A stretch of DNA of 64,000 nucleotides. Origin: Prochlorococcus marinus CUG1416. GTDB lineage: Bacteria > Cyanobacteriota > Cyanobacteriia > PCC-6307 > Cyanobiaceae. The stretch spans positions 597,724 to 661,723 of the forward strand of contig NZ_JAAORM010000002.1 in assembly GCF_017695965.1 (NCBI RefSeq). The letters are read 5' to 3'. The position numbers were made by a program, and so were the translations under genes. Of the stretch, positions 57,012 to 64,000 are shown piece after piece (position 1 is the first letter of the stretch; each line of letters begins with the position of its first letter). Below the pieces are notes generated by a model. It saw only the letters and a list, made by a program, of their open reading frames with translations, was not told where the DNA came from and did no database searches.

Positions 57012-60000
57012 TTAATAATTATGGATTTCTTGTAGAGAGTAAGTATCAATTTTATTACTTCGAAGGGCTTTGATGGCTTTAATAGCGGCTTTGGCTCCAG
57101 GAATGGTTGTAAAAGTTGGAATATTATATTCTAAAGCAGCACGTCTTAAATATGCGTCGTCATGAAGAGCCTGAGAGCCAATTGGTGTATTAATTATTAA
57201 TTGAACAAGTCCCGAACGAATTAAGTCCTCTATATTTGGTCTACCTTCATGAACTTTTAGCACTTCTTCAACTTGAAGGCCTAAATCAATCAAATATGAA
57301 GCTGTACCTTTTGTTGCAATTAATTTAAATCCTAAAGTCAACAATTCCTTTGCAATTTGAACAAGATACTTTTTATCTAAATCATTAGTAGACAAAAAAG
57401 CTACTCCCTCAGTGGGAACACCATTTCCTGCTGCCAATTCTGACTTAGCATAAGCAATTCCAAAATCTTTAGCTAAACCCATAACTTCTCCAGTAGATCT
57501 CATTTCAGGACCAAGTAGTGTATCGGATCCTGGAAATCGTTTAAAAGGCAAGACGGCTTCTTTTACTGCCTGATATTTTGGAGAAAATTCTTTAGTAAAA
57601 TTAACATCTTCTAATGTAAAGCCTTGCATTAACTGGGTAGCTATTTTTGCAACTGGTTTACCTATGGCCTTTGAAACAAATGGGACAGTTCTGGAAGCTC
57701 TTGGATTTGCCTCAAGAATAAATAATTTATTTTCATCATTATTTAAATTTGTCATTGCGAATTGCAAATTAATTAAACCAACAACATTTAGTCTTTTTGC
57801 AATTAATTTAGTCCAGTTCTTTACAGTCTCTAGAGTGGAAGTTGAAAGAGAAATGGTTGGTAAACAACAAGCTGAATCTCCAGAATGAATTCCTGCAGGT
57901 TCTACATGTTCCATTAAACCAGCAATTACAACTGAACCTTCTGAATCACATAAAGCATCAACATCTATCTCAATAGCATTATTCAAATATTGATCAAGAA
58001 GTATTGGATGATCAGGCGAAACTTTAACTGCTTCAGAGATGTATCGCGACAATTCGTTCTGATCTTTAACAATTTCCATAGCCCTGCCTCCTAAAACATA
58101 AGAGGGTCTTACAACTAAAGGGAATCCAATATTTTGTGCAACAGATTGTGCTTCATTTTGATTACGAGCTATGCCGTTTAAAGGTTGTCTAATACTTAAT
58201 TCCTTAAGTATTTTTGTAAATTCCTCTCTATCTTCAGCTAAATCGATTGAGATTGGAGAAGTACCAAGAATTCTTGATCCAGTTTTTAGCCCATCATTAG
58301 ATTTAAGCCATTCAAGTAAAGGTAATGATAATTTCAGTGGAGTTTGACCTCCAAATTGAACAATCAGACCATATGGATTTTCCGCTTCTATTATATTGAG
58401 CACATCCTCTAGAGTTACAGGCTCAAAATATAAAATATCGCTAGTATCATAATCTGTTGATACAGTTTCAGGATTACTATTAACCATTATTGTTTCATAA
58501 CCATTTGTAGAAGCTTGATATGATGCATGGCAACAACAGTAATCAAATTCTATTCCTTGACCAATTCTGTTTGGCCCCCCCCCTAAAATCATAATTTTTT
58601 TAGATTTTTCATTTTTTGAAATCTCGCTATCAAAAGTTTGAGAATTTAATTCAATAAAAGACTCTTCGTAAGTTGAATAATGATAGGGAGTTGAAGATGA
58701 AAACTCAGCTGAACAAGTATCAACAGTTTTATAAATAGGTATTATGTTCAAATCTTTTCTATATCTTCTTACTTCAAAAAACTCAGAATTAGTTAACTTT
58801 GCTATCTGTTGATCTGAGAACCCAAGTTGTTTAGTATGTAGCATCAAATCTCTATCTAAATCATAAAGTTCTTTTTCTTTCAAAAATTTATTTTCGAAAT
58901 TAAAGATATTGCGTAATTTCTCGATAAACCATAAATCTATATTCGTAACTTCTTGAATATAAGAATTAGTTTTTCCTAACTTCATAGCTTGTTTAATTAT
59001 GAGAATCCTTTCAGATGTTGGGTTTCTCAAACTATTCTTTAAGTCATTCTCATTCCTAGATTCTTCGAGTGAATCAGATTCCCAACCACAAATCCCGACT
59101 TCTAGGGACCTTAAAGCTTTCTGAAATGATTCTTCAAAAGATCGACCGATTGCCATTGACTCACCAACGGATTTCATGGCTGTGCTTAATGTATTTGAAG
59201 AGCCTTTAAACTTTTCAAAAGCAAACCTAGGTATTTTGGTGACAACGTAATCAATTGAAGGCTCAAAACATGCAGGTGTTTTTTTCGTTATGTCATTAAT
59301 TATCTCATCAAGTGTATAGCCAACAGATAATAAAGCTGCAATCTTGGCTATTGGGAATCCAGTTGCTTTACTTGCCAAGGCTGAGGATCTACTCACACGA
59401 GGATTCATTTCTATAACAATTACTTCGCCATTGGTTGGATTTATAGCAAATTGAATATTACTCCCCCCAGTTTCAACTCCCACCTCTCTAATAATTTTCA
59501 ATGACAAGTCTCTCAATCTCTGATACTCCTTATCTGTTAAGGTCTGTGCGGGAGCTACAGTTATCGAATCTCCAGTATGAACACCCATTGGATCTAAATT
59601 TTCAATACTGCATACTATTACAACGTTATCAGCAGTATCTCTCATCACCTCTAATTCAAACTCCTTCCATCCAATAAGGGATTTCTCAATCAATATTTGA
59701 TTAGTTGGACTTTCCTCTAAGCCTGTTTTACACAATTCAACAAATTCTTCAAGATTATAAGCAATTCCACCTCCTACACCACCTAAAGTAAATGCAGGCC
59801 TAATTATCAGAGGATAAGAATTAATTTTTTTTGATACCTCTTTAGCTTCAGCCAGATTAGAGGCTATTCCAGATGGACATACATTTACATTTATTTTTTC
59901 CATCGATTCTTTAAACAATTTCCTATCTTCAGCTTTATTAATAGCTCTTAAATCAGCGCCTATTAATTCAACATTATTTTTTATTAAAAAATCTGATTCT

Positions 60001-60308
60001 GATAATTTAACAGCAAGATTCAAGGCAGTTTGACCTCCCATGGTGGGAAGAATTGCATCAGGTTTTTCTTTTAAAATTATCTGAGAAACGATTTCGGGGG
60101 TCAATGGTTCAATATATGTTTTGCTTGCAATTTCAGGATCAGTCATTATCGATGCAGGATTTGAATTTATCAAGATAATTTCATAACCAGCTTTTCTTAA
60201 AGCTTTACAAGCTTGAGTGCCAGAGTAATCAAATTCGCAAGCTTGTCCTATAACAATCGGTCCTGAACCTAGAATAAGAATTTTTTTAAGATCACCTCTT
60301 TGAGGCAT
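57012..60308 (-). CDS. carB: Carbamoyl-phosphate synthase, large subunit
   Basis: This 1098-residue CarB makes carbamoyl phosphate for arginine and pyrimidine synthesis. The first ATP-grasp half starts [20 protein letters not shown] and the second [21 protein letters not shown], each with its own ATP site. The C-terminal allosteric domain has [20 protein letters not shown]. Length is normal for the family. The second half's G-G-G is encoded by a run of nine C on the plus strand (58575-58583). No carA is in the window. It is divergent from the DUF3318 gene with about 108 bases between starts. Confidence 0.96.
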   Translation of the reverse strand: MPQRGDLKKILILGSGPIVIGQACEFDYSGTQACKALRKAGYEIILINSNPASIMTDPEIASKTYIEPLTPEIVSQIILKEKPDAILPTMGGQTALNLAVKLSESDFLIKNNVELIGADLRAINKAEDRKLFKESMEKINVNVCPSGIASNLAEAKEVSKKINSYPLIIRPAFTLGGVGGGIAYNLEEFVELCKTGLEESPTNQILIEKSLIGWKEFELEVMRDTADNVVIVCSIENLDPMGVHTGDSITVAPAQTLTDKEYQRLRDLSLKIIREVGVETGGSNIQFAINPTNGEVIVIEMNPRVSRSSALASKATGFPIAKIAALLSVGYTLDEIINDITKKTPACFEPSIDYVVTKIPRFAFEKFKGSSNTLSTAMKSVGESMAIGRSFEESFQKALRSLEVGICGWESDSLEESRNENDLKNSLRNPTSERILIIKQAMKLGKTNSYIQEVTNIDLWFIEKLRNIFNFENKFLKEKELYDLDRDLMLHTKQLGFSDQQIAKLTNSEFFEVRRYRKDLNIIPIYKTVDTCSAEFSSSTPYHYSTYEESFIELNSQTFDSEISKNEKSKKIMILGGGPNRIGQGIEFDYCCCHASYQASTNGYETIMVNSNPETVSTDYDTSDILYFEPVTLEDVLNIIEAENPYGLIVQFGGQTPLKLSLPLLEWLKSNDGLKTGSRILGTSPISIDLAEDREEFTKILKELSIRQPLNGIARNQNEAQSVAQNIGFPLVVRPSYVLGGRAMEIVKDQNELSRYISEAVKVSPDHPILLDQYLNNAIEIDVDALCDSEGSVVIAGLMEHVEPAGIHSGDSACCLPTISLSTSTLETVKNWTKLIAKRLNVVGLINLQFAMTNLNNDENKLFILEANPRASRTVPFVSKAIGKPVAKIATQLMQGFTLEDVNFTKEFSPKYQAVKEAVLPFKRFPGSDTLLGPEMRSTGEVMGLAKDFGIAYAKSELAAGNGVPTEGVAFLSTNDLDKKYLVQIAKELLTLGFKLIATKGTASYLIDLGLQVEEVLKVHEGRPNIEDLIRSGLVQLIINTPIGSQALHDDAYLRRAALEYNIPTFTTIPGAKAAIKAIKALRSNKIDTYSLQEIHNY

Positions 60309-60416
60309 AATTTAAAACCTTCATTTTTTTTATGCTACTGATAAATCATCAGATGTTAATCAAGTTACTTGAAAAGCAACATTTGTTTCTATAGTATTAA
60401 TAGAAATAAATTTTTT

Positions 60417-61055
60417 ATGAGCGAACTTCAACGACTTAAAAGTTTGTTGCCTCCAGAAAATGAAAGTTGGGTTTTTATTGAAGCTGCTGCTGCTATAGAC
60501 CCTCCTTTAATAACACTTGAGGAAATTGGTCGTGACGAAGTTGAAATCCAAATAGATTTAGATGAATGGGATAACTTTGCAATTGACCACAGAAATTTAT
60601 TATTTTGGCACGAAGTAGGGAAAATTCAAAATGACACAATTCCCCGAGATGGTTGGGAAATGGCTGCTCTTGCCATAGGACTTGGAGGGGCAATAGGCGA
60701 GTTGTGGGTACAAGATGGGCTACTTTTATTACTTGCTCTTGGTTTAACAAGTTTTGCAGGTTATAGATTATATATAAAAAATAATTCTGAAAAAAAAATT
60801 CAAGATGCTATTTTTGCAGATGAAAGAGCTATAGATCTCGCTTGTAGATTTGGATACAGTATCCCAAACGCTTATAAAAGTCTTGGAGGAGCATTAAAGG
60901 AGTTAATTGAGAAAACTCGAAAAAAGAAAAAAAGAAGCTTTTTTGAGGATAGATTAGATGCCTTAAGAAAAAGTGCAGAAAAAGCTAGATCAGAATTGTC
61001 TCAGCAAGAAGGTTCAGAAAAATCAGTCTCAAGTGAAAATGTATATGGACAATAA
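60417..61055 (+). CDS. DUF3318 family membrane protein
   Basis: The ATG at 60417 gives a 212-residue protein starting MSELQRLKSLLPPENESWVF. The frame is open 16 codons further upstream without family support. The DUF3318 marks are EIQIDLDEWDNFAIDHRNLL and FWHEVGKIQNDTIPRDGWE; the hydrophobic segment AALAIGLGGAIGELWVQDGL and LLLLALGLTSFAGYRLYI follow. The C-terminus is a long charged helix (RKKKKRSFFEDRLDALRKSA). Function unknown. The stop overlaps rsfS by 11 bases. Confidence 0.8.
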   Translation: MSELQRLKSLLPPENESWVFIEAAAAIDPPLITLEEIGRDEVEIQIDLDEWDNFAIDHRNLLFWHEVGKIQNDTIPRDGWEMAALAIGLGGAIGELWVQDGLLLLLALGLTSFAGYRLYIKNNSEKKIQDAIFADERAIDLACRFGYSIPNAYKSLGGALKELIEKTRKKKKRSFFEDRLDALRKSAEKARSELSQQEGSEKSVSSENVYGQ

Positions 61056-61389
61056 AAATTTGGTTTTGATGGCAGCTAAAGCTTGTGAAGAAAAAAAGGC
61101 TAAAGACATAAAACTTATAAAAATTGACAATGTATCTTTCATTAGTGAATGGATATTGATTGCGGAAGGATTATCAGATGTACAAGTTAGATCTATAACT
61201 AACTCTGTAGAAGGAGAACTGAGAGAAAAGGCTAGAATTGAACCAATAAGAAAAGAAGGGGTTAATGAGGCGAAATGGGCTTTACTTGATTATGGTGATT
61301 TAATTGTAAATATTTTTCAACCAGAAATAAGAAAATTTTATGACCTTGAATCATTCTGGAGTAATGGAGATAATATTACATTTCCATAA
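61045..61389 (+). CDS. rsfS: Ribosomal silencing factor RsfS
   Basis: The ATG at 61045 gives 114 residues, beginning MDNKNLVLMAAKACEEKKAK. The family marks are the early helix AAKACEEKKAKDIKLIKID, FISEWILIAEGLSDVQVRSI and NEAKWALLDYGDLIVNIFQP with FYDLESFWSN at the end. RsfS binds L14 (uL14) and keeps the subunits apart in starved cells. ATG 61039 two codons earlier is possible; a longer frame to 60973 lacks family support. It overlaps the DUF3318 stop. Confidence 0.9.
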   Translation: MDNKNLVLMAAKACEEKKAKDIKLIKIDNVSFISEWILIAEGLSDVQVRSITNSVEGELREKARIEPIRKEGVNEAKWALLDYGDLIVNIFQPEIRKFYDLESFWSNGDNITFP

Positions 61390-61399
61390 TTATTAATTT

Positions 61400-61894
61400 A
61401 TGAACGAATCTAAATGTCCTGTACCTCGAGAGCAACAACCCACAAATGAATTCATTGAATTGTCTAAATCAAACATTTTTTCATGGCCAAAATCAAAAAA
61501 ATCACTAATTCTTGTCTTGATTAAATTCTGGGTATTTGCTTTTATTATATTTCTTGTTATTTCTACTGGAAGTATATATTTCAAAACATCCCTTTTAAAA
61601 TATATTCTATTAAGTTTTTTTAGTAGCTTATCAATCCCTCTCTTGATTTCTATCAGGTTATATATTGGTTGGAATCATGTATTTAGGAGATTAACATCTG
61701 AAAGAGTTGAGTACGAAGAATCCGGATGGTATGACGGTCAAGTATGGATAAAACCATTATTTTTAAAAGAAAAAGAATCACTTATAGCCTCAATTGAGGT
61801 AAAGCCTATTTTGAGAAATTTAATTCAGATTTTTTCTATTATCTCAGTCTTAGCTTTGTCTGGAATTTTACTTTTTCAATATAACAATTTCTAA
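61400..61894 (+). CDS. CGLD27-like membrane protein (DUF1230)
   Basis: This 164-residue protein begins CPVPREQQPTNEFIELSKSN, the signature of the CGLD27/DUF1230 family. Three hydrophobic helices follow (LIKFWVFAFIIFLVIST; LLKYILLSFFSSLSIPLLIS; FSIISVLALSGILLF), with the conserved middle SERVEYEESGWYDGQVWIKP. The plant homologue has been tied to photosynthetic-apparatus biogenesis; a role in the thylakoid membrane is inferred. It lies between rsfS and the asparaginase, 0-10 bases from each. Confidence 0.83.
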   Translation: MNESKCPVPREQQPTNEFIELSKSNIFSWPKSKKSLILVLIKFWVFAFIIFLVISTGSIYFKTSLLKYILLSFFSSLSIPLLISIRLYIGWNHVFRRLTSERVEYEESGWYDGQVWIKPLFLKEKESLIASIEVKPILRNLIQIFSIISVLALSGILLFQYNNF

Positions 61895-62860
61895 ATGAGT
61901 TCAAATTTCAAAAACCTTTACACCTCGAATAACCCTCCTTTACAAGCAATCTTAATGAGAGGTACAAACATTGAGTCAGTACATAAGATTCATGCTGTTA
62001 TTAGCGATAAGAAAGGGAGGGTTTTAATGTGCGCAGGAAATCCAGAATATAAAAGTTTTATAAGGTCAGCGCTAAAACCTTTTCAGGCAATACCTTTTGT
62101 AAGTAGTGGAGCTGCATCAAAAATAAATAATGATTCAAAATCAATTGCATTAGCATGCGGTTCACATGCCGGTACAAAAATTCATTCAAGGGAAGCCTTC
62201 AAAATTCTATGGGAATACGACATCGACATTAATAACCTTAAATGTCCAAGATATAAGGAAAGTCCATTAGAACATAATTGTTCAGGTAAACATGCAGCTT
62301 TTCTAGCTACATGCAAAAAAATGAATTGGCCATTAGAAAGTTACTTAAAGGGGGATCATCCACTTCAAATCGAAATATTCAGAATTATTTCTGAATTTCT
62401 TGAAATACCGATATCTAACGTAAAAGCAGAACGTGATGATTGTGGCGCCCCAACTCTTTATTTAAAACTAATAGAAATGTCCAAGTTGTATTCACTTCTA
62501 AGCAGTTCAGAAAATGCTGAATTAGAACAAATAAGTAGAGCTATGACAACTAACCCAATAATGATAAGTGACAACAATAAATTTGATACAGAAATAATTA
62601 AGGCTTCTCATGGACAAGTTATAGGTAAAGGAGGAGCAGAGGGAATACAGTGCCTATGTAAGGTAAATGAAGGGATAGGATTGGCTTTAAAAGTAGAGGA
62701 TGGTTCAAAAAGAGCTAAACATGCTGTTAGTCTTCACTTACTAAAACAGTTAGAGTGGATATCTGACTTAAGAATTCAAGACATTGAAGAAAAGGTGTTT
62801 AATTTTTCTGAGGGAGTGCGAATTGAAGTTAAAGGTCAATTAAAATTCCAAGAATCCTAA
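61895..62860 (+). CDS. L-asparaginase II family protein
   Basis: This 321-residue protein matches the asparaginase II family (Rhizobium etli AnsA type), not the two-domain E. coli type. The marks are IHAVISDKKGRVLMCAGNPE, SFIRSALKPFQAIPFV, LACGSHAGTKIHSREAF, EHNCSGKHAAFLATC and ERDDCGAPTLYLKL. Members hydrolyse asparagine to aspartate and ammonia. The C-terminal VIGKGGAEGIQCLCKVNEGI is also typical. It starts at the base after the CGLD27-like stop, so the pair is tightly coupled. Confidence 0.85.
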   Translation: MSSNFKNLYTSNNPPLQAILMRGTNIESVHKIHAVISDKKGRVLMCAGNPEYKSFIRSALKPFQAIPFVSSGAASKINNDSKSIALACGSHAGTKIHSREAFKILWEYDIDINNLKCPRYKESPLEHNCSGKHAAFLATCKKMNWPLESYLKGDHPLQIEIFRIISEFLEIPISNVKAERDDCGAPTLYLKLIEMSKLYSLLSSSENAELEQISRAMTTNPIMISDNNKFDTEIIKASHGQVIGKGGAEGIQCLCKVNEGIGLALKVEDGSKRAKHAVSLHLLKQLEWISDLRIQDIEEKVFNFSEGVRIEVKGQLKFQES

Positions 62861-62905
62861 AGAAATAGAAAAAATAACCCTTTCAGATGTATGCTATGTA
62901 TATGA

Positions 62906-62982
<77 letters not shown>

Positions 62983-62988
62983 TTTAGG

Positions 62989-63011
62989 AACCCGCCATGA
63001 GCGGGTTTTTT
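62989..63011 (+). terminator. Intrinsic terminator after tRNA-fMet
   Basis: AACCCGC (62989-62995), a CATGA loop and GCGGGTT (63001-63007), with a T-run to 63011, form a strong GC stem. It ends the tRNA-fMet transcript 6 bases past the encoded CCA. Confidence 0.88.
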
Positions 63012-63042
63012 AGTAAATTCAGTAGGTATTAATTAATTACAT

Positions 63043-63080
63043 AAAAAAGAGATTGACTCCATCCTCAAGGAATCAATCTC
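63043..63080 (-). terminator. Minus-strand intrinsic terminator
   Basis: The stem GAGATTGACTCC (63049-63060) pairs with GGAATCAATCTC (63069-63080), with one C-A mismatch, around an 8-base loop. On the minus strand it is followed by TTTTTT (63048-63043), so it stops minus-strand transcription. It begins 2 bases after the TGA of the 63083-63166 reading frame. Confidence 0.75.
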
Positions 63081-63082
63081 AT

Positions 63083-63166
63083 TCACTTATAAATTGCTAT
63101 TAATTTTTTTAATGGGCTGGCTGCTTAAACCAATTTTATAAAATTCTCTGGTGGACAATCAATCAT
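63083..63166 (-). pseudogene. Micro-gene with strong ribosome binding site and an internal stop
   Basis: AGGAGGG lies at 63174-63180, 8 bases before ATG 63166. The frame reads MIDCPPENFIKLV then TAA (63125-63127), and it continues in frame as AASPLKKLIAIYK with TGA at 63083-63085, directly ahead of a strong minus-strand terminator. The whole unit (Shine-Dalgarno, 27 codons, terminator) looks like a small gene whose codon 14 has become TAA, one base from CAA. A genuine 13-residue peptide is the alternative. Confidence 0.4.
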
Positions 63167-63229
63167 TTCTAATCCCTCCTATTCATTATCTAAAAAATAC
63201 TACAGATGTTTATATATGTATATGCGTAG

Positions 63230-63418
63230 TTATGCCGATTTATTTTTTCTAAATGAAGGAACTGGCGTCTTCCAAAGTTTTTTAAGTTGAGCAATATAAA
63301 AAATCAATTTGATTCTCTTATTATATGGATTTGTTTTTACATAGTTAAAGCCATAAGTTAGGTGATCAATCATTTTAAAGCTTGATAATCCCCATAACCC
63401 AGTCTTTAAAAAAAACAT
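63230..63418 (-). CDS. Small basic protein (62 aa), hypothetical
   Basis: The frame starts MFFLKTGLWGLSSFKMIDHL and continues YGFNYVKTNPYNKRIKLIFY, then KLWKTPVPSFRKNKSA. A second Met at residue 16 (63373) is a possible start. It is rich in aromatic and basic residues and has no long helix for the membrane. There is no clear ribosome binding site. It lies upstream of the micro-gene and terminator on the same strand, so it could share its transcript. Confidence 0.4.
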   Translation of the reverse strand: MFFLKTGLWGLSSFKMIDHLTYGFNYVKTNPYNKRIKLIFYIAQLKKLWKTPVPSFRKNKSA

Positions 63419-63666
63419 TAGAACTACAGATTGTTTTTATAAGTAATAAAATTAACTATTTATGGTGTTGATTGTTTCTGTTTAATTTGTCATCATAGGA
63501 ATCCCCATCACTCAGGCTCGCAAGAGTCTTTTTTTTGTCTAAAAATAATTGGCTTTTGTAATTGGATAGACAAGAATATCTCATTAAAAATAACTAACAA
63601 AGTGTCTAGATCTACTTCCTTATTTAAATCTTTTAAGAGATAACAATAATAATTAGTCTTTGTTCT

Positions 63667-63777
63667 GTGATTCCACTCTCGATATTTCTAGTAGTCCTAG
63701 GTCTGTATGTTGCGATTAGTAAAAAGATTTATGCCTTATTTCTAAGAAAACATTGGATAAACAATAGAAATAACTAA
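63667..63777 (+). CDS. Possible 36-aa membrane micro-protein
   Basis: A GTG-started frame reads MIPLSIFLVVLGLYVAISKK, then IYALFLRKHWINNRNN. One hydrophobic helix is followed by a basic cytoplasmic tail. The TAA at 63775-63777 overlaps the stop of the convergent CP12-like gene (63774-63776). No ribosome binding site is evident, so this is tentative. Confidence 0.35.
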   Translation: MIPLSIFLVVLGLYVAISKKIYALFLRKHWINNRNN

Positions 63778-63962
63778 TCGTCGTATACCAAGCACCGTGG
63801 GTTGGATGGATTTAATTCACATTCCTTATCCCAGTAATCAGCTAAGTCCGATGAAATCCCTTTCTCATGAATTAGTTCCTTGAGAGTTGAATATTCTTTT
63901 CTATTATCTAGATCTTTTTTATTTTTATCTTGAATTGCGAATGGTGATCTTTTAAAATTCAT
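63774..63962 (-). CDS. CP12-like small protein (intact copy)
   Basis: This 62-residue protein begins MNFKRSPFAIQDKNKKDLDN and ends YWDKECELNPSNPRCLVYDD. The end matches the C-terminal loop of CP12, the redox linker that inactivates GAPDH and phosphoribulokinase: two Cys 8 residues apart (C48, C57), a Pro between them, and a terminal V/L-Y-D/E-D. The first CP12 cysteine pair and its A-W-D-A-V-E-E-L core are absent, so only the GAPDH-binding end is represented. GAGGTAA 9 bases ahead of the ATG is the ribosome binding site. The frameshifted paralogue is at 22022-22208. Confidence 0.65.
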   Translation of the reverse strand: MNFKRSPFAIQDKNKKDLDNRKEYSTLKELIHEKGISSDLADYWDKECELNPSNPRCLVYDD

Positions 63963-64000
63963 AATTAATTACCTCAAAATTTTTGTTGGATTCTGGTTAC

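Noticed and set aside
63515..63538. Run of eight T after a possible stem
   Set aside because: Only about 4 base pairs (ACTC/GAGT) could form the stem, so it does not meet a terminator pattern.

Overview
The window is a dense, AT-rich (roughly 30% G+C by eye) stretch of a cyanobacterial chromosome. It almost certainly comes from a high-light-type Prochlorococcus. The reasons are the very short intergenic gaps, the many conserved cyanobacterial genes of unknown function (DUF565/Ycf20, DUF1230/CGLD27, DUF2949, DUF2996, DUF3038, DUF3318, DUF4335, a CCB2/CCB4-type protein), chlorophyll genes (acsF, chlH) and a probable psb30, together with compact genes and many proteins of 30-80 residues. Family and species assignments come from remembered motifs and gene layouts; no database search was run.

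Layout. 1-12214: the tail of hemJ, a PHP phosphoesterase, cobN, ilvE, metH, small conserved proteins, an Ap4A phosphorylase-like enzyme and a ribbon-helix-helix/J-domain fusion. 12215-12986: a palindrome-rich spacer around a small secreted protein gene. 12987-21518: translation genes (pheT, rpmG, rpsR, metG, trmL), an RNB-core ribonuclease, an LptC-like lipoprotein, a cytochrome b6f cofactor-assembly protein and cobU. 21548-25968: an accessory-looking stretch starting at a tRNA-Met, with clpS and about a dozen very small ORFs, one of them a frameshifted CP12-like gene. 25969-35030: peroxiredoxin, an FtsH homologue, rpmF, a CbbY-like phosphatase, psb30, a pair of half-size UPF0016 transporters, a degenerate RNase R/Zam-like protein and DUF2996. 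35114-44376: acsF, tldD/pmbA, fmt, terC and mfd. 44451-48247: small membrane and DUF genes and a UbiH-like monooxygenase. 48249-62860: dapB, chlH, folP, tpiA, an ABC exporter, carB, DUF3318, rsfS, CGLD27 and an asparaginase. 62906-64000: initiator tRNA-Met followed by a second small-gene patch that carries the intact paralogue of the frameshifted CP12-like gene.

How the genes fit together. cobN and cobU serve (pseudo)cobalamin synthesis, and metH uses that cofactor. hemJ, chlH and acsF are three steps of the protoporphyrin-to-chlorophyll route. The CCB-type protein, psb30 and Ycf20 relate to the photosynthetic membrane. pheT, metG, fmt, both Met tRNAs, rpmG, rpmF, rpsR, rsfS and trmL serve translation.

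Most notable observations: an FtsH whose zinc-binding HExxH has become NEVGR and which lacks the first membrane helix; a full-length RNase R-like protein that has lost its catalytic aspartates and the RR motif, in the same window as a core-only RNB protein that keeps them; a DUF3038 gene with no ATG, GTG or TTG upstream of its conserved start region; the intact/frameshifted CP12-like pair, each downstream of a tRNA-Met; and a cluster of AGTCT-containing palindromes.
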